5,870 nt of DNA from Moorella sp. UBA4076 (GCA_002383405.1 DFYS01000149.1:2180-8049); one strand, 5' to 3'; positions 1-5,028 are shown, counted from the stretch's first letter. The notes: a model not told the origin generated them from the letters alone. Numbers and translations are program-made.

Positions 1-72
1 CTGCCCCACCCCCAGTGCAGTAGCGTAGGCAGAACGTTATTTCCAACATCTCAATCGGAGGAATAATCTTTT
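1..72. other. Region upstream of rnr, no gene seen
   Basis: No coding frame or convincing promoter is visible in this short stretch. Its end carries the rnr ribosome binding site GGAGGAA at 57-63, ten bases before the ATG. The rnr promoter, or the gene it is co-transcribed with, lies outside the window. Confidence 0.6.
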
Positions 73-2604
73 ATGGAAGCACAGCTGAAAGTATCCTTGA
101 CCGACGAGGATCAAGATAAACTGCTGTCCCTCATGCGCACCCGTTCCTACCGCCCCCTGACGGCGGCGGAGTTACAGGAGGCCCTGGGGGTTGATGCCGA
201 AGAAGCCTTTCAGGAGCTTTTACAATTCCTGGAGCAGGAAGGCTCCATCGTCCGCACCCGGAAGCATAAATACGGCCTGCCAGAAAAGATGGGCCTGGTC
301 AGCGGCCGCCTCCAGGCTTCACCCCGGGGTTTCGCCTTTGTCGTGCCCCGCGAGAAGGAACAGGCTGATGTCTACATCAGCGCCCTGAACATGGGCGGCG
401 CCATGCACGGCGACCTGGTACTGGCCAGAATTTTACCCGGGGGCAGCACCGGAGGTAACGAGCGGCGGCAGGAGGGGGAGATTATCCGCGTCCTGCAGCG
501 GGTCAACAGGCGGGTGGTGGGGACCTTTGATGCCACCCGCCAGCTGGATTTTGTCATCCCCGATGATGTCCACCTGCACCAGGATATCATTATCCCCGCC
601 GGCGCCTCCCTGGGGGCCAGAAATAAAGATAAAGTCGTCGTCGAGATTACCCGCTGGCCGGAGGCGCGGCGCAATCCCGAGGGGCAGGTAGTCCAGATCC
701 TGGGGCAGACCGGCGAGCCCGGTGTTGATGTTCTAAGCATCATCAAAAAATACAGCCTGGAACCGGAATTTTCAGCCGCGGTCCTGCAGGAGGCAGAAGG
801 GTTGAGTAAGGACTTTGGGCCCCGGGAACTGGCCGGCCGCCGCGACCTGCGCGACTGGCGCCTGGTGACCATCGATGGCGCCGATGCCCGCGACCTGGAC
901 GACGCCGTGTCCCTGGAGGTCCGGCCTGATGGCAACTACCTGCTGGGCGTACATATCGCCGATGTGAGCTACTACGTACGGGAGGGCAGCGCTCTGGACC
1001 GGGAGGCCTTCGAACGGGCGACGAGCGTCTACTTTGTCGACCGCGTTATTCCCATGCTGCCCCCTCGCCTCTCCAACGATATCTGTTCCCTGAACGCCGG
1101 CGAAGACCGCCTGGCTATGACAGCGCTGATGACCATTACCCCGGACGGAGCCGTAAAGGCCTACGAGCTTTTCCCGTCGATCATCCGCGTCCGGGAACGG
1201 ATGACCTATGACGCCGTACGGCGTATCCTGGAGGACGGTGACCCGGCGCTGGAGCAGCGCTACCGGGAGCATGCAGCGGATTTTCACCTCATGGCCAGGC
1301 TGGCGGCGATTTTACGAAGGCGGCGGGAACGCCGGGGGGCCATTGATTTCGATTTCCCGGAGGCGAAGGTACAGCTGGACGACCAGGGTCTGCCGGTGGC
1401 TATTATCCCCCGGCATCGTTCCGTAGCCGAGGGGCTGATTGAAGAATTCATGATCGCTGCCAATGAGGTCGTAGCGCGGCACCTCTATGAAATGGCCGTG
1501 CCGGCCGTTTACCGCGTCCATGAGGAGCCGGTACCGGATAAACTGGAGGCGCTCAACAGCTTTCTGGCTTTCTTCGGGTTGCAGGTGCGGCCCGACCGGC
1601 AGGGGCGTGTTAAACCGCGGGCTTTCCAGGCGATCCTGGCGGCTGTCAAAGGGCGCCCGGAGGAAAGGGTTATCAGTACGATCCTGCTGCGCTCGATGAT
1701 GCATGCCCGTTATGCCGGCCAGTGCCTGGGGCACTTCGGCCTGGCTTCCCCCTACTACTGTCACTTCACCTCGCCTATCCGCCGCTACCCGGACCTGGTG
1801 GTGCATCGTATTTTACGGGCGACCTGGTCCCCCGGGGGGTTGAATGCGGGACGCCTGGCGGAGTTGGAAGCCTTTGTGGGTCTGGCGGCGGCGCGGGCCT
1901 CGGAAAGAGAAAAGGTGGCCGAGGAAGCCGAGCGGGAATCCCTGGATATGAAAAAGGTCCAGTACATGGAACGCCATGTGGGAGCAACTTTTGCCGGCGT
2001 TATCAGCGGGGTGGTATCCTACGGCTTTTTTGTCGAACTGGAGAATACCGTCGAAGGGCTGGTTCACGTCTCCACCCTTGCAGACGATTACTATCATTTT
2101 CATGAAGAACAGCTGGCCCTGGTCGGCCAGCATACCGGCAGGACCTTTCGCATCGGCCAGCCGGTGGAGGTAGTAGTAGCCAGGGTCAACGTTGTTGCGC
2201 GCCAGGTTGACTTTGAATTAGTAAAACCGGAAGATGAGGCGATGGCTGCTGGCGGTGCGGCCGTTAAGACCGGGGGTTGGCGGCAGGGATTAAAGACCGC
2301 AGAAAAGGGTGGCAGGTCCACTGGTAATCAAACCCGGGGAAAGAGGCCGGAGCCGTCCAGGAGTAAAGCCAGGGACAGGAGGATAGAACCGCCCGGGAGT
2401 AAAGCGGGGAAAAAGAAATCCGAACCGGCCGCAATTAAAGCCGGGGCAAAGGGGACCGGACCAGCTGCTGGCAGGGTTGGGGAGAAGGAGGCCGGGGCCG
2501 CCTCGGGCCAGGAACGGCCGGGGGAGGCAACTCCCATAGGGAGCAAGACGCGGCCGCCGGGCAAGGGCAAGCCCCGCAGGAAGCGGAATAAAGGGAACGG
2601 TTAG
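73..2604 (+). CDS. rnr: Ribonuclease R (RNB-family 3'-5' exoribonuclease)
   Basis: RNase R is a processive hydrolytic 3'-5' exoribonuclease of the cytoplasm. It degrades structured RNA and, in the family, the defective mRNA released by tmRNA-SmpB. The 843-residue product has the full order: N-terminal winged helix (about 14-66), two cold-shock/OB domains (about 72-215), the RNB catalytic domain (about 255-590) and an S1 domain (about 637-716). The metal-binding motif TIDGADARDLDDAVSLE at 266-282 supplies D268, D274, D276 and D277. HFTSPIRRYPDL at 564-575 is the RNB signature, and the S1 core includes GVISGVVSYGFFVEL. Residues about 730-843 are a long, low-complexity, Lys/Arg/Gly/Pro-rich tail. 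In E. coli the basic tail is the part that engages tmRNA-SmpB. The ATG is fixed by GGAGGAA ten bases upstream. No terminator is visible after the stop. The usual partners smpB-ssrA lie about 2.4 kb downstream. Confidence 0.97.
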   Translation: MEAQLKVSLTDEDQDKLLSLMRTRSYRPLTAAELQEALGVDAEEAFQELLQFLEQEGSIVRTRKHKYGLPEKMGLVSGRLQASPRGFAFVVPREKEQADVYISALNMGGAMHGDLVLARILPGGSTGGNERRQEGEIIRVLQRVNRRVVGTFDATRQLDFVIPDDVHLHQDIIIPAGASLGARNKDKVVVEITRWPEARRNPEGQVVQILGQTGEPGVDVLSIIKKYSLEPEFSAAVLQEAEGLSKDFGPRELAGRRDLRDWRLVTIDGADARDLDDAVSLEVRPDGNYLLGVHIADVSYYVREGSALDREAFERATSVYFVDRVIPMLPPRLSNDICSLNAGEDRLAMTALMTITPDGAVKAYELFPSIIRVRERMTYDAVRRILEDGDPALEQRYREHAADFHLMARLAAILRRRRERRGAIDFDFPEAKVQLDDQGLPVAIIPRHRSVAEGLIEEFMIAANEVVARHLYEMAVPAVYRVHEEPVPDKLEALNSFLAFFGLQVRPDRQGRVKPRAFQAILAAVKGRPEERVISTILLRSMMHARYAGQCLGHFGLASPYYCHFTSPIRRYPDLVVHRILRATWSPGGLNAGRLAELEAFVGLAAARASEREKVAEEAERESLDMKKVQYMERHVGATFAGVISGVVSYGFFVELENTVEGLVHVSTLADDYYHFHEEQLALVGQHTGRTFRIGQPVEVVVARVNVVARQVDFELVKPEDEAMAAGGAAVKTGGWRQGLKTAEKGGRSTGNQTRGKRPEPSRSKARDRRIEPPGSKAGKKKSEPAAIKAGAKGTGPAAGRVGEKEAGAASGQERPGEATPIGSKTRPPGKGKPRRKRNKGNG
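2362..2505 (+). repeat. Four 36-bp degenerate tandem repeats in the rnr tail
   Basis: Within the coding sequence for the RNase R tail, 12-residue units start at residues 764, 776, 788 and 800: SKARDRRIEPPG, SKAGKKKSEPAA, IKAGAKGTGPAA, GRVGEKEAGAAS. A weaker unit, NQTRGKRPEPSR, precedes them at 752. The shared pattern is [S/I]KA[G/R]-x-K/R, two or three further residues, then [E/G]-P-small-small. Divergence is high in later copies, which suggests old unit duplication rather than recent slippage. The reading frame is kept throughout. Confidence 0.7.
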
Positions 2605-2646
2605 CCTCAATAATAAATATATTTCATTTCCGAGGTGCTATATATG

Positions 2647-2675
2647 TTGACATTGTATAGCATATGCTATACAAT
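2647..2675 (+). promoter_or_regulatory. Sigma-A promoter of the relB-yoeB type operon
   Basis: A perfect -35 TTGACA (2647-2652) is separated by exactly 17 bp from -10 TACAAT (2670-2675), one base off consensus. Transcription should begin near 2681-2683, giving a leader of only about 15 nt that holds the ribosome binding site. The promoter therefore excludes the upstream GTG at 2635 as the antitoxin start. Confidence 0.88.
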
Positions 2676-2676
2676 G
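2651..2676. promoter_or_regulatory. Perfect 26-bp palindromic operator over the promoter
   Basis: The half-site CATTGTATAGCAT (2651-2663) is followed directly by its exact reverse complement (2664-2676). The dyad covers the last two bases of the -35, the whole spacer and the whole -10. This is the expected place for an operator bound by a ribbon-helix-helix antitoxin, alone or as the toxin complex. Binding by the adjacent antitoxin is inferred from the family. Confidence 0.85.
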
Positions 2677-2680
2677 ATAG

Positions 2681-2689
2681 GGAAAGGAG
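2681..2689 (+). promoter_or_regulatory. Ribosome binding site that sets the antitoxin start
   Basis: GGAAAGGAG ends eight bases before the ATG at 2698 and lies in the first bases of the predicted transcript. No comparable site serves the upstream GTG at 2635. Confidence 0.8.
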
Positions 2690-2697
2690 TGATAGAA

Positions 2698-2967
2698 ATG
2701 GCACAAATAAATATCCGTATTGATGATGATTTAAAATCTCGCGCTGATGCGCTCTTTGATGAATTGGGCTTGAATATGACAACGGCCTTTAATATGTTTA
2801 TCCGTCAAACTGTGCGGCAGGGCGGTATACCATTTGAAATCACAACGAAAACAGACCCGTTTTACAGTGAAGCAAATATGAAAGTTTTGCGGCAGTCTAT
2901 ACAGGAAGCGAACGAAGGTAAGTTTGTTTCTAAAACAATAGACGAACTTCTGGCTATGGAAAAATGA
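2698..2967 (+). CDS. RelB/DinJ-family antitoxin (paired with a YoeB-type toxin)
   Basis: This 89-residue protein starts with a ribbon-helix-helix DNA-binding region: beta strand INIRIDDDL (4-12), helix SRADALFDELGL (14-25), the family hallmark LNMTTAFNMFIRQTV (25-39) and GGIPFEI (42-48). The C-terminal part (about 52-89, ending TIDELLAMEK) is the likely toxin-wrapping segment. Its role is to neutralise the following toxin and, in this family, to repress its own operon, which fits the palindrome over the promoter. The start is the ATG at 2698, eight bases after GGAAAGGAG (2681-2689). The frame is open back to a GTG at 2635, but that codon lies upstream of the promoter. The stop overlaps the toxin start (ATGA), so translation is probably coupled. 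Codon use is more AT-rich than in rnr. It resembles the second antitoxin at 4633 in the N-terminal half but not in the C-terminal half. Confidence 0.9.
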   Translation: MAQINIRIDDDLKSRADALFDELGLNMTTAFNMFIRQTVRQGGIPFEITTKTDPFYSEANMKVLRQSIQEANEGKFVSKTIDELLAMEK

Positions 2968-3233
2968 AAATAAACTTCACAGAAACTGGTTGGCTCGACT
3001 ACCTGTATTGGCAGGAGCAAGATAAAAAAACGCTGAAACGGATAAACAAGCTTATACAGGATATCGAGCGCAACGGCTATGATGGGATTGGAAAGCCGGA
3101 ACCGCTGAAAGGCGATTTGTCTGGGTGGTGGTCACGCCGGATAGATGACGTGAACCGCATTGTTTATCAAGTAAAAGAAGGCGGGGTTATAGAGATTGCG
3201 CAGTGCCGGGGGCATTATAGCGCAAAACTATAA
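2964..3233 (+). CDS. yoeB: Txe/YoeB-family toxin, ribosome-dependent mRNA interferase
   Basis: Toxins of this family bind the ribosomal A site and cleave the mRNA there, stopping translation. The 89-residue product keeps the characteristic YoeB landmarks: W10 and DYLYWQEQDKK (12-22), the block GKPEPLKGDLSGWWSRRI (43-60), NRIVYQV (64-70) and a terminal CRGHY (81-85). The residues matching E. coli YoeB catalytic positions are present: E46, R65, H84 and Y85, with H and Y shifted by one. Family members are usually about 84-90 residues, so it is full length and probably active. The ATG overlaps the antitoxin stop (ATGA) and has no strong ribosome binding site, so toxin synthesis likely depends on antitoxin translation. 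YoeB classically pairs with a YefM (Phd-fold) antitoxin; here the partner has the RelB/DinJ fold. Confidence 0.93.
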   Translation: MKINFTETGWLDYLYWQEQDKKTLKRINKLIQDIERNGYDGIGKPEPLKGDLSGWWSRRIDDVNRIVYQVKEGGVIEIAQCRGHYSAKL

Positions 3234-3300
3234 TCCTTCATCGAGAGTATGCAAAACCGGTCCGGCGAAAGACAGCCGCTTCCTCCTCCAAGACTCGGCA

Positions 3301-3434
3301 TTAAAAAATCCCCAACGCCGAGCCAAGTGCAACCAGGAAATTGCCATAATACCGAAACCAACATTCCTGCTCCAGCGCCAAACACAATACCCAATCGGGT
3401 AAAACGCTTTCATGGAGTTATTTTTTGGTGACAT
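3301..3434 (-). pseudogene. Frameshifted remnant of a small Gly-rich membrane protein
   Basis: The ATG at 3434-3432 has a strong site (AAAGGGGGT) a few bases upstream and lies 30 bases after the membrane protein gene, so it should be the third gene of that operon. The uninterrupted frame runs to 3228 but gives an unlikely Trp/Arg-rich peptide. Skipping one base in the T-run near 3401-3404 gives TRLGIVFGAGAGMLVSVL. Skipping a further base near 3364 gives GNFLVALGSALGIF and a TAA at 3303-3301. The joined product of about 43 residues would be hydrophobic and glycine-rich, the style of small membrane proteins often found beside XRE/membrane gene pairs. Two sequencing errors in T-rich runs are an alternative explanation. 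The exact family is not recognised. Confidence 0.42.
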
Positions 3435-3464
3435 GAATATTACCCCCTTTACAATGTTGCATCG

Positions 3465-3860
3465 TTACAGTTTTTTGCTAAAATAGGTTGAAAAGACAAT
3501 GATGCTTAACGAATACAGTAGTAACAGTCCTGCTATAACACATGCGCCTACAATTTGATCGGTTAATGCCAGAACGAGCGCACTGACACTCATGGCTGCT
3601 ATTATGATCATGCCCGCATACCAAGCCGCTTTTTCCCGTATCACCATGTTCCGCTCATCCTGCCATTCAATTTTTTCGCCGTCCCCTTCGGCGTCTCTTC
3701 GGGACAATACGGGAACAGCCTTTGCCGCGGAAAGTCCTAACACAATTGTCCCGACTCCTGCCAGAACACCGGACAGCACATGGTTTTCCAAAAAGAGTCC
3801 GAAAAGCAGCAAGAACATACCTGCAGGTAAAAGCAAAACATAAGCGATGCGTTTTTTCAC
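3465..3860 (-). CDS. Four-helix integral membrane protein (DUF2178-like)
   Basis: This 131-residue protein has four hydrophobic segments (about 7-24, 28-48, 82-100 and 103-125). They are arranged as two hairpins around a charged loop (about 53-79), which by the positive-inside rule should be cytoplasmic, as should the MKKR start and the SKKL end. The loop carries DERNMVIREKAAWYA (68-82). This DER...IR.KA pattern recalls small DUF2178-type membrane proteins encoded beside XRE regulators in Firmicutes and archaea. The biochemical role of that group is not established. The start is a GTG at 3860-3858, ten bases after GAGGAGG. It overlaps the regulator stop (GTGA), so the two are translationally coupled. 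It is probably co-regulated by the upstream repressor. The family name is tentative, the membrane topology firmer. Confidence 0.75.
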   Translation of the reverse strand: MKKRIAYVLLLPAGMFLLLFGLFLENHVLSGVLAGVGTIVLGLSAAKAVPVLSRRDAEGDGEKIEWQDERNMVIREKAAWYAGMIIIAAMSVSALVLALTDQIVGACVIAGLLLLYSLSIIVFSTYFSKKL

Positions 3861-4063
3861 GATTGATTTTCCTCCTCGTAGATAAAAATATCCTCAATGG
3901 GCAGATTAAAATAGCGGGCAATTTTAAAGGCAAGAACAATCGACGGGTTGTATCGCCCGTTTTCAAGTGAGCCGATGGTCTGGCGTGAAACACGCAGAGC
4001 ATCGGCCAATTGCTCTTGCCGAATGCCTTTGGACTTTCTGAGTTCTTCCAGTCTGTTTTTCAA
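3857..4063 (-). CDS. Small XRE-family helix-turn-helix regulator
   Basis: The 68-residue product is a single Cro/C1-type HTH domain. The scaffold NRLEELRKSKGIRQEQLADAL (3-23), the recognition helix region VSRQTIGSLENGRYNPSI (25-42) and the tail IARYFNLPIEDIFIYEEE (48-65) match the compact regulators that sit before small membrane protein genes. It probably represses its own operon. The start is taken as TTG at 4063-4061, nine bases after AAGGAG (4078-4073); this gives the (M)KNRLEELRK beginning common in the group. The frame stays open to a TTG at 4159, but that start and the ATG at 4105 lie upstream of, or at, the predicted transcription start. The stop overlaps the GTG of the membrane protein gene. 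What signal it senses cannot be told from the sequence. Confidence 0.9.
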   Translation of the reverse strand: MKNRLEELRKSKGIRQEQLADALRVSRQTIGSLENGRYNPSIVLAFKIARYFNLPIEDIFIYEEENQS

Positions 4064-4072
4064 GTCATCGAT

Positions 4073-4078
4073 CTCCTT
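4073..4078 (-). promoter_or_regulatory. Ribosome binding site that sets the TTG start of the regulator
   Basis: AAGGAG, read on the minus strand, lies nine bases before the TTG at 4063. The only in-frame ATG upstream (4105) has no such site and falls at the predicted transcription start. The other nearby ATG (4069-4067) is out of frame and meets a stop at once. Confidence 0.75.
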
Positions 4079-4085
4079 CAAGCGT

Positions 4086-4150
4086 TTGGAAAGCACACTT
4101 TCCATTACAGTATATGTAAACTGGGCGGTAATGTCAAGTATGCTTTCCAA
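4086..4150. promoter_or_regulatory. Inverted TTGGAAAGCA-type sites flanking the regulator promoter
   Basis: TTGGAAAGCA at 4086-4095 recurs as its exact reverse complement TGCTTTCCAA at 4141-4150, one on each side of the promoter. The inner copy is also half of a local dyad, TGGAAAG-CACA-CTTTCCA (4087-4104), at the transcription start. This arrangement suits a two-site operator for the XRE regulator. Alternatively the inner dyad could form a 7-bp hairpin at the 5' end of the message. Binding is inferred. Confidence 0.55.
4109..4137 (-). promoter_or_regulatory. Sigma-A promoter of the regulator/membrane operon
   Basis: On the minus strand a perfect TTGACA (4137-4132) is followed by a 17-bp spacer and TATACT (4114-4109), five of six to consensus. 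Transcription should start near 4103-4101, leaving a leader of about 40 nt before the TTG at 4063. No other promoter is apparent for the three-gene cassette. Confidence 0.85.
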
Positions 4151-4172
4151 TCTTATCAAAGGCGGGCCTGTA

Positions 4173-4606
4173 TCAACTCGCCACCGCGGCCCTGTCTGGT
4201 GAGGCGCTTACGGCGGCCCGATGATAGAAAACCGTAGGTGGGCTGGACGCAATAAGGATATTTACATTTTTTGTAACTACCCAGCCTGCCTGGGGATCGG
4301 CCTGCCAGCATTGACCCGGGAAGCCCATCCTTAAGCTGGCTGAGGCTGTGATATTGGCAGCAGCAGCGCCGGAGCAGGGTCGATGGCAATAGCCTGAGCA
4401 GTTACCATTTTTTACGACTTTCCCGGGCGGCGGCTCGACCTTCTTTTTCTTTGTCTGTTCTGGCAGTCTTCCAAGAATGGCGTCAAATTGCTTTATCCCT
4501 CCAATTCCTCTTTTTCGCTTAATAGAAAAAGCAGGTCACGTTTCATTTCTTCGAACTGAGAAATAATCGTGTTCAGGTTTTTCTCGATGTTTTGGACCTG
4601 AACCTC
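4173..4606 (-). pseudogene. Broken coiled-coil reading frame, family unknown
   Basis: On the minus strand a frame with no normal start codon encodes NIEKNLNTIISQFEEMKRD and then LLFLLSEKEELEG, ending in TAA at 4495. It has the leucine and charge spacing of a coiled coil. The frame one base away continues at 4496 with IKQFDAILGRLPEQTKKKK and then VEPPPGKVVKNG, followed by a Cys-rich stretch (NCSGYCHRPCSG), and stays open to a TGA at 4173. Adding one base at about 4497 joins the two into one plausible hydrophilic product, so a one-base deletion is the simplest reading. AGGAGG at 4608-4603 is well placed for a lost start codon near 4595. The part after the Cys-rich stretch looks less protein-like and may be chance. 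The family is not recognised. Confidence 0.35.
4571..4603. promoter_or_regulatory. Inverted repeat upstream of the second antitoxin
   Basis: GTTCAGGT (4571-4578) and its exact reverse complement ACCTGAAC (4596-4603) are separated by 17 bases and end 29 bases before the antitoxin ATG. The position fits an operator for autoregulation. A clear promoter is missing: AATAAT at 4562-4567 is a possible -10 but lacks a good -35. The repeat also lies inside the broken minus-strand frame, so chance cannot be excluded. Confidence 0.35.
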
Positions 4607-4632
4607 CTAAGCAATGAAAGGAGTGCGCCACG

Positions 4633-4905
4633 ATGAATGAAACCACAAATGTTAGCATCCGGATTGATGTTCAACTTAAGAAGCAGGCCGAAGAACTCTT
4701 CTCGGACCTGGGTCTCAATATGACCACAGCCATGACCATGTTCCTTCGTCAGGCTGTACGCAGCCAAGGAATCCCGTTTGAGATTTCCCGTATTCCGAAC
4801 GTGGAAACAATCGCGGCAATGAGAGAAGCGGAAACCATTGCCCGCGATCCGAACGTAAGGGGTTATACCGATCTTGACGTGCTGTTTAAGGATTTGAAAG
4901 CATGA
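4633..4905 (+). CDS. RelB/DinJ-family antitoxin, apparently orphaned
   Basis: The 90-residue product has the same ribbon-helix-helix architecture as the antitoxin at 2698: strand NVSIRIDVQL (6-15), helix KKQAEELFSDLGL (16-28), hallmark LNMTTAMTMFLRQAV (28-42) and QGIPFEI (45-51). The two share most N-terminal residues, but the toxin-binding ends (52-90 here, ending TDLDVLFKDLKA) are unrelated in detail, so they should not cross-neutralise freely. The start is the ATG at 4633, nine bases after AAAGGAG (4617-4623). The stop overlaps an ATG (ATGA) that begins a toxin-like peptide, which is soon disrupted. Without its toxin it could still repress its own promoter, act on a toxin elsewhere in the genome, or be decaying. 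Codon use is more GC-rich than in the first antitoxin, suggesting separate histories. Confidence 0.9.
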   Translation: MNETTNVSIRIDVQLKKQAEELFSDLGLNMTTAMTMFLRQAVRSQGIPFEISRIPNVETIAAMREAETIARDPNVRGYTDLDVLFKDLKA

Positions 4906-5006
4906 AATATACCGTCAAACCCACAAGCAGATTCCTGGATATGGCGCCTATTTACGTGAGTATGCGTCAGACCTGCTTGACGTCACCCCGCCTACCTGTG
5001 CTATAA
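4902..5006 (+). pseudogene. Truncated RelE/YafQ-type toxin gene
   Basis: The ATG overlaps the antitoxin stop exactly as in an intact pair. The first residues, MKYTVKPTSRF, match the usual start of YafQ/RelE-superfamily mRNA interferases. After that the sequence (LDMAPIYVSMRQ onwards) has no resemblance to the family and stops after 34 codons, against roughly 90 in intact toxins. The catalytic C-terminal half is absent, so no active toxin is expected. A nearby frame reading YLREYASDLLDV could be a scrap of a toxin C-terminus, which would imply an internal deletion, but this is weak. The 3' end of the remnant runs into the smpB promoter. Confidence 0.6.
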
Positions 5007-5007
5007 T
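4977..5007 (+). promoter_or_regulatory. Extended -10 promoter for smpB-ssrA
   Basis: TATAAT at 5002-5007 is a perfect -10 and is preceded by TG at 4999-5000 (TGCTATAAT), the extended -10 form. A -35-like TTGACG at 4977-4982 lies 19 bp upstream, longer than ideal, which the extended element would offset. The start site should be near 5013-5015, leaving a very short leader. An 8-bp palindrome TGACGTCA (4978-4985) overlaps the -35. Confidence 0.78.
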
Positions 5008-5019
5008 AAAAGAGGCGGG
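4987..5019. promoter_or_regulatory. Dyad centred on the smpB -10 element
   Basis: CCCGCCT (4987-4993) and AGGCGGG (5013-5019) are exact inverted repeats whose centre, 5003, falls on TATAAT. The right arm also contains the only purine-rich stretch able to serve as a ribosome binding site for smpB. The dyad could be an operator, or in transcripts reading through from upstream it could pair and hide that site. No T-run follows, so it is not a normal terminator. Confidence 0.45.
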
Positions 5020-5028
5020 AAAGCGAGT

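Larger units (their letters stand above)
4160..4632. other. About 470 bases without an intact gene
   Basis: No reading frame here has a start, a ribosome binding site and a recognisable product together. The left two thirds are GC-rich like the host core genes, the right third is AT-rich. A 77-codon minus-strand frame (4389-4156) starts with ATG but has no ribosome binding site and runs into the regulator promoter. It has a cysteine pair (KKCKYPYC) but no recognised family. The better candidate is the broken frame listed separately at 4173-4606. A short TTACA-TTTTT-TGTAA dyad at 4262-4276 is also present, without known meaning. Confidence 0.5.
2605..4976. other. Accessory block between rnr and smpB
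   Basis: This stretch separates two genes that are often neighbours in Firmicutes. It is more AT-rich than either flank over much of its length. Its contents are typical of accessory DNA: one complete and one broken toxin-antitoxin pair, an XRE regulator with a membrane protein on the opposite strand, and broken reading frames. No integrase, transposase, terminal inverted repeat or flanking direct repeat is visible, so the route of entry is unknown. The edges given are the rnr stop and the start of the smpB promoter; the true junctions cannot be placed from one genome. Confidence 0.6.

Noticed and set aside
372..1806. Long minus-strand frames opposite rnr
   Set aside because: They are low-quality, Arg/Pro/Ser-rich translations of the complement of a GC-rich gene whose plus-strand product is fully recognisable as RNase R.
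2635..2697. Longer antitoxin form beginning at GTG 2635
   Set aside because: It would start upstream of the promoter and translate the operator. The ATG at 2698 has a good ribosome binding site and the normal family length.
3214..3234. ATTATAG/CTATAAT inverted repeat at the end of the toxin gene, considered as a terminator
   Set aside because: The 7-bp stem is almost all A-T and no T-run follows on either strand. Termination by it is unlikely.
3294..3322. CTCGGC/GCCGAG inverted repeat between the convergent operons, considered as a terminator
   Set aside because: Six-bp arms around a 17-base loop, with the T/A run inside the loop rather than after the stem.
4064..4159. Longer regulator form starting at TTG 4159 or ATG 4105
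   Set aside because: The extra codons are the promoter, operator and leader. AAGGAG with TTG 4063 gives the usual start of the family.
4156..4389. 77-residue minus-strand frame with KKCKYPYC
   Set aside because: It has no ribosome binding site, no recognised family and runs into the regulator promoter. Kept only as a remark in the gap entry.
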